Shown here piece by piece: positions 61,510 to 64,000 of a stretch of 64,000 nt of DNA. The notes under the pieces were generated by a model that saw only the letters and a program-made list of their open reading frames with translations, made no database searches and was not told the DNA's origin. This stretch comes from Butyrivibrio hungatei (lineage in GTDB: Bacteria; Bacillota; Clostridia; Lachnospirales; Lachnospiraceae), in assembly GCF_900101605.1 (NCBI RefSeq), contig NZ_FMUR01000015.1, forward strand, positions 38,708 to 102,707. The letters run 5' to 3'. The translations under genes and the position numbers were made by a program. Every line of letters begins with the position of its first letter. Position 1 is the stretch's first letter.

Positions 61510-62352
61510 ATGCGTGAGATTAATGTTTCGGAAGTGACCGAAGCTGTAAAAAATATGTGCATAGATGCTAACTATGCGCTTTCCGATGATATGAAGAAAG
61601 CTCTTGAAACTGCACAGAAAGAGGAAGTGTCAGAGCTTGGAAAACAGATTTTTTCACAACTTGAAGAAAATCTGGAGATAGCCGCAAACGATCAGATTCC
61701 TATTTGCCAGGATACGGGAATGGCGGTATTTTTCTTTAAAGTTGGTCAGGATGTTCATTTTACGGGAGGAGATCTCGGAACTGCCATAAATGAAGGCGTA
61801 AGACAGGGATATACGGAAGGCTATCTTAGAAAATCCGTAGTCGGAGATCCTCTTATTAGAGTAAACACTAAAGATAATACGCCGGCAATCGTACATTATG
61901 ACATTGTTCCGGGTGATAAAGTTACTATTACATGTGCTCCAAAAGGATTTGGAAGCGAGAATATGAGCAGAGTATTCATGCTTAAGCCTGCTGATGGAGA
62001 AGAAGGCGTCAAGGAAGCGGTTGTTCGTGCCGTCAAGGATGCAGGCCCGAATGCATGTCCTCCTATGGTTGTAGGTGTCGGAATAGGCGGAACATTTGAA
62101 AAATGCGCGGAGATGGCAAAAGAAGCTCTTACCAGACCTGTCGGTAGTCATTCCGATAAAGAGCATATAAAGGCAATGGAAGTAGAGCTTCTTGATAGGA
62201 TAAACAAAACCGGAATCGGTCCTGCCGGACTTGGAGGAAAGATGACGGCTCTTGCAGTAAACATAAATACATATGCCACACATATAGCCGGACTTCCGGT
62301 AGCGGTAAATATCTGTTGCCATGTAAACAGGCATGTTACTGTGACTTTGTGA
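61510..62352 (+). CDS. Class I fumarate hydratase, alpha subunit
   Basis: The N-terminal (alpha) half of the oxygen-sensitive [4Fe-4S] fumarase, 280 aa. The cluster ligands are probably C66 (PICQDTGMAVF), C183 (NACPPMVVGVGIGG) and C199 (FEKCAEMAK). The partner is the beta subunit 35 nt downstream. It interconverts fumarate and malate. AAGGGGAT serves as SD. Confidence 0.93.
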   Translation: MREINVSEVTEAVKNMCIDANYALSDDMKKALETAQKEEVSELGKQIFSQLEENLEIAANDQIPICQDTGMAVFFFKVGQDVHFTGGDLGTAINEGVRQGYTEGYLRKSVVGDPLIRVNTKDNTPAIVHYDIVPGDKVTITCAPKGFGSENMSRVFMLKPADGEEGVKEAVVRAVKDAGPNACPPMVVGVGIGGTFEKCAEMAKEALTRPVGSHSDKEHIKAMEVELLDRINKTGIGPAGLGGKMTALAVNINTYATHIAGLPVAVNICCHVNRHVTVTL

Positions 62353-62387
62353 TACAGAATAATGATAGAGATTGAAAAGGAATTGAC

Positions 62388-62945
62388 ATGAATAAAGAGA
62401 TACAGGCTCCTGTCAGTGCTGAGGCGGTAAGCAGTCTCAGTGCAGGCGATATGGTATATATTACAGGAATTATCTATACAGCTCGTGATGCTGCTCACAA
62501 GAGAATGGATGAAGCTCTTGCTGAGGGAAAAGAGCTTCCTATAGATTTAAAAGGAAATCTTATTTATTATATGGGACCGTCTCCGGCAAGAGAAGGCAGA
62601 CCCATAGGATCAGCAGGGCCCACAACGGCAAGCAGGATGGATAAGTATGCCCCCAAACTTCTTGATCTTGGACTTGGCGGAATGATCGGAAAAGGAAAGA
62701 GGTCTAAGGATGTTTCGGATGCTATTGTAAGAAACGGTTCTGTTTATTTTGCGGCTATTGGTGGAGCGGGAGCTCTTTTGTCAAAAGCGATAGTAGAGTC
62801 TGAAGTTGTCGCATATGACGATCTTGGAACGGAAGCTATCAGAAAACTTAAAGTTGAGAAATTCCCTGCCATAGTGGTAATTGACTCAAAGGGAAATAAT
62901 CTGTACGAAACTGCGGATAAACTGTATAACAAAGAAAACGAATAA
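62388..62945 (+). CDS. Class I fumarate hydratase, beta subunit
   Basis: The C-terminal (beta) half of the [4Fe-4S] fumarase, 185 aa. Motifs are GDMVYITGIIYTARDAAHKR, MGPSPAREGRPIGSAGPTTASRMD and GKGKRSKDV. It works with the preceding alpha subunit. AAAGGAA precedes the ATG by 7 nt. The gap to the next unit begins at the tRNA-Ser promoter. Confidence 0.93.
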   Translation: MNKEIQAPVSAEAVSSLSAGDMVYITGIIYTARDAAHKRMDEALAEGKELPIDLKGNLIYYMGPSPAREGRPIGSAGPTTASRMDKYAPKLLDLGLGGMIGKGKRSKDVSDAIVRNGSVYFAAIGGAGALLSKAIVESEVVAYDDLGTEAIRKLKVEKFPAIVVIDSKGNNLYETADKLYNKENE

Positions 62946-62950
62946 AAGAA

Positions 62951-62979
62951 TTGACAAAGGCTGAGTGTCTTTGTATAAT
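62951..62979 (+). promoter_or_regulatory. tRNA-Ser promoter
   Basis: TTGACA (62951-62956), 17 bp, TATAAT (62974-62979): a full-consensus sigma-A promoter, as expected for a stable RNA gene, about 58 nt before the mature tRNA. A small hairpin TTGGCT-GTT-AGCCAA (62994-63008) lies in the leader. Confidence 0.9.
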
Positions 62980-63044
62980 TACATTTGCGTCTTGGCTGTT
63001 AGCCAAGAGAATTCGAACCATATTTGGTAGAGGGATTCAGGCAT

Positions 63045-63132
63045 GGAGAAATACTCAAGTGGCTGAAGAGGCGCCCCTGCTAAGGGTGTAGGCCGTTAAC
63101 GCGGCGCGCGGGTTCAAATCCCGCTTTCTCCG
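63045..63132 (+). tRNA. tRNA-Ser (anticodon GCT)
   Basis: An 88-nt type II tRNA. The acceptor is GGAGAAA/TTTCTCC. The anticodon arm CGCCC-CTGCTAA-GGGTG gives the anticodon GCT. It has the long variable arm typical of serine, T-arm GCGGG-TTCAAAT-CCCGC and discriminator G. CCA is not encoded. Confidence 0.95.
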
Positions 63133-63141
63133 TTGAAGTAT

Positions 63142-63188
63142 AGCGTTACTTACTGATGAATTTCAGTGAGTAGCGCTTTTTTTGTCTA
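63142..63188 (+). terminator. tRNA-Ser terminator
   Basis: AGCGTTACTTACTGA pairs with TCAGTGAGTAGCGCT (two mismatches or G-U pairs) and is followed by a T7 run. Confidence 0.85.
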
Positions 63189-63190
63189 AC

Positions 63191-63225
63191 AGGAAATTTC
63201 TATTCAACAAAAAATGCTCTGCTAT
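63191..63225. repeat. Second copy of the post-terminator element
   Basis: This stretch aligns with 121-152: GGAAATT(T/C)CTAT followed by CAA, an A-run and (A/C)(T/-)GCTC(T/C)GCTAT. In this copy the palindrome is degraded. Like the copy at 111-233, it follows a terminator T-run directly. The downstream hairpins of the first copy are not present. Confidence 0.5.
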
Positions 63226-63302
63226 AACAAAAAAGATCTGCGGGGATAAAATGTCTTATTTCATATAGAAAATATTATAAAAGAATTTTTATGGAAAAAG
63301 TC

Positions 63303-63653
63303 TTGACAGGCGAAAGGCCCAAAGTATCCGACTTTAAATATTTTCTGTAAAAAAGGGGGAAAGTTGTGCGAAGTTTTTAAACAAAAAAAGATATTTTTAT
63401 ATGAATACAGAAATTATGGCGGATGAAAAACAGATATCTTGTGGTGTGAGGCGTGATTTGACACAAAATATAGTGATCGGAAATTTTTTTAAAATTTCTC
63501 AAAAAAGTTGTTGCATTTGTATATACGCTTTGCTATAATAACTTTTGCCCGCTCGAGAGAGGGGCTGAAAACCGCAGAACTAAGCGGGTTTCATAAAAAC
63601 TTTGAAAAAAGTTTAAAAAAGTTCTTGACAACAGCGCTTGACTATGATACGAT
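63303..63653 (+). promoter_or_regulatory. Tandem rrn promoters
   Basis: Two good sigma-A promoters lead to the 16S gene. The first is TTGCAT (63511-63516), 17 bp, TATAAT (63534-63539). The second is TTGACA (63625-63630), 17 bp, TACGAT (63648-63653). Further TTGACA hexamers at 63303 and 63458 have poorer -10 partners and may be weak extra promoters. The rest of 63226-63800 is an A/T-rich leader with no gene. A hairpin with arms CCCGCT/AGCGGG starts at 63548 and ends near 63588. Confidence 0.8.
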
Positions 63654-63806
63654 AAACGAGTTGCGGCACTGAAGTCGCAAGAACATGAACCTTGACAAAT
63701 AAACAGTAATGCAACCCTGAAAGATTCCAAGAGAATAATTCAGAAAAATGTAAATTAACGGACAGAACGAAAGCCAAGCTTAAGTTCTTAGCCGGATTAA
63801 ACTTTT

Positions 63807-64000
<194 letters not shown>

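Noticed and set aside
63303..63330. A further rrn promoter at TTGACA 63303.
   Set aside because: The -10 partner (TATCCG at 16 bp) is poor; kept only as a weak candidate within the tandem promoter entry.

Overview
The window looks like a low-GC Firmicute of the family Lachnospiraceae, most likely the Butyrivibrio/Pseudobutyrivibrio group. The signs are the 16S rRNA start at the right edge, AT-rich codon use, a SufCBDSU operon, Lachnospiraceae-type DUF families (DUF6240, DUF5702, DUF6382, DUF4956 plus VTC), paired GH3 glucosidases and a Tad/Flp pilus locus. The genus is inferred; no database search was possible.

Layout. 1-3890: riboflavin operon ribD-ribE-ribBA-ribH, preceded by a terminator and a structured repeat. 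3890-8560: accessory segment with an Xre regulator/nucleotidyltransferase pair behind three palindromic operators, then a minus-strand row (AAA ATPase, two GNATs, a small membrane ORF, a lipoprotein) behind a regular repeat array. 8713-11056: cystine-type amino-acid ABC transporter. 11189-14887: histidine kinase, response regulator and an O-antigen-ligase-like membrane protein. 14864-17013: an unknown protein and the VTC/DUF4956 pair. 16985-19744 (minus): response regulator, kinase and RluA-type pseudouridine synthase. 19941-22253: DUF3810 putative metalloprotease and two lipoproteins. 22382-23403: metal exporter-like protein and tRNA-Gly. 23486-28666: suf operon with promoter, operator and terminator. 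28727-28799: tRNA-Lys. 29006-36057: tatD, ksgA, a 1122-residue glutamine-rich protein with a degenerate AAA+ domain, and glgB. 36173-43178: flagellin cluster and a LytTR/GHKL two-component pair. 43309-49240: two GH3 enzymes around a GtrA-like protein, the second GH3 permuted and membrane anchored. 49690-59351: Tad pilus operon. 59401-62945: flavodoxin/SCP2 fusion, rhomboid, HIT protein and class I fumarase. 63045-64000: tRNA-Ser, rrn promoters and the 16S 5' end.

How it works together. Most of the window is core metabolism (riboflavin, Fe-S assembly, glycogen, fumarase) and surface or envelope biology (flagellin, Tad pilus, glycosidases, lipoproteins, two two-component systems). The best candidates for less-described biology are the 3.9-8.6 kb accessory segment, which holds a toxin-antitoxin-like pair, a possible -1 frameshift gene and two unusual operator arrays; the degenerate AAA+ protein beside glgB; and the pilus locus, with a TadE-like pseudopilin carrying two Cys-pair modules and a TadC with a large insertion.
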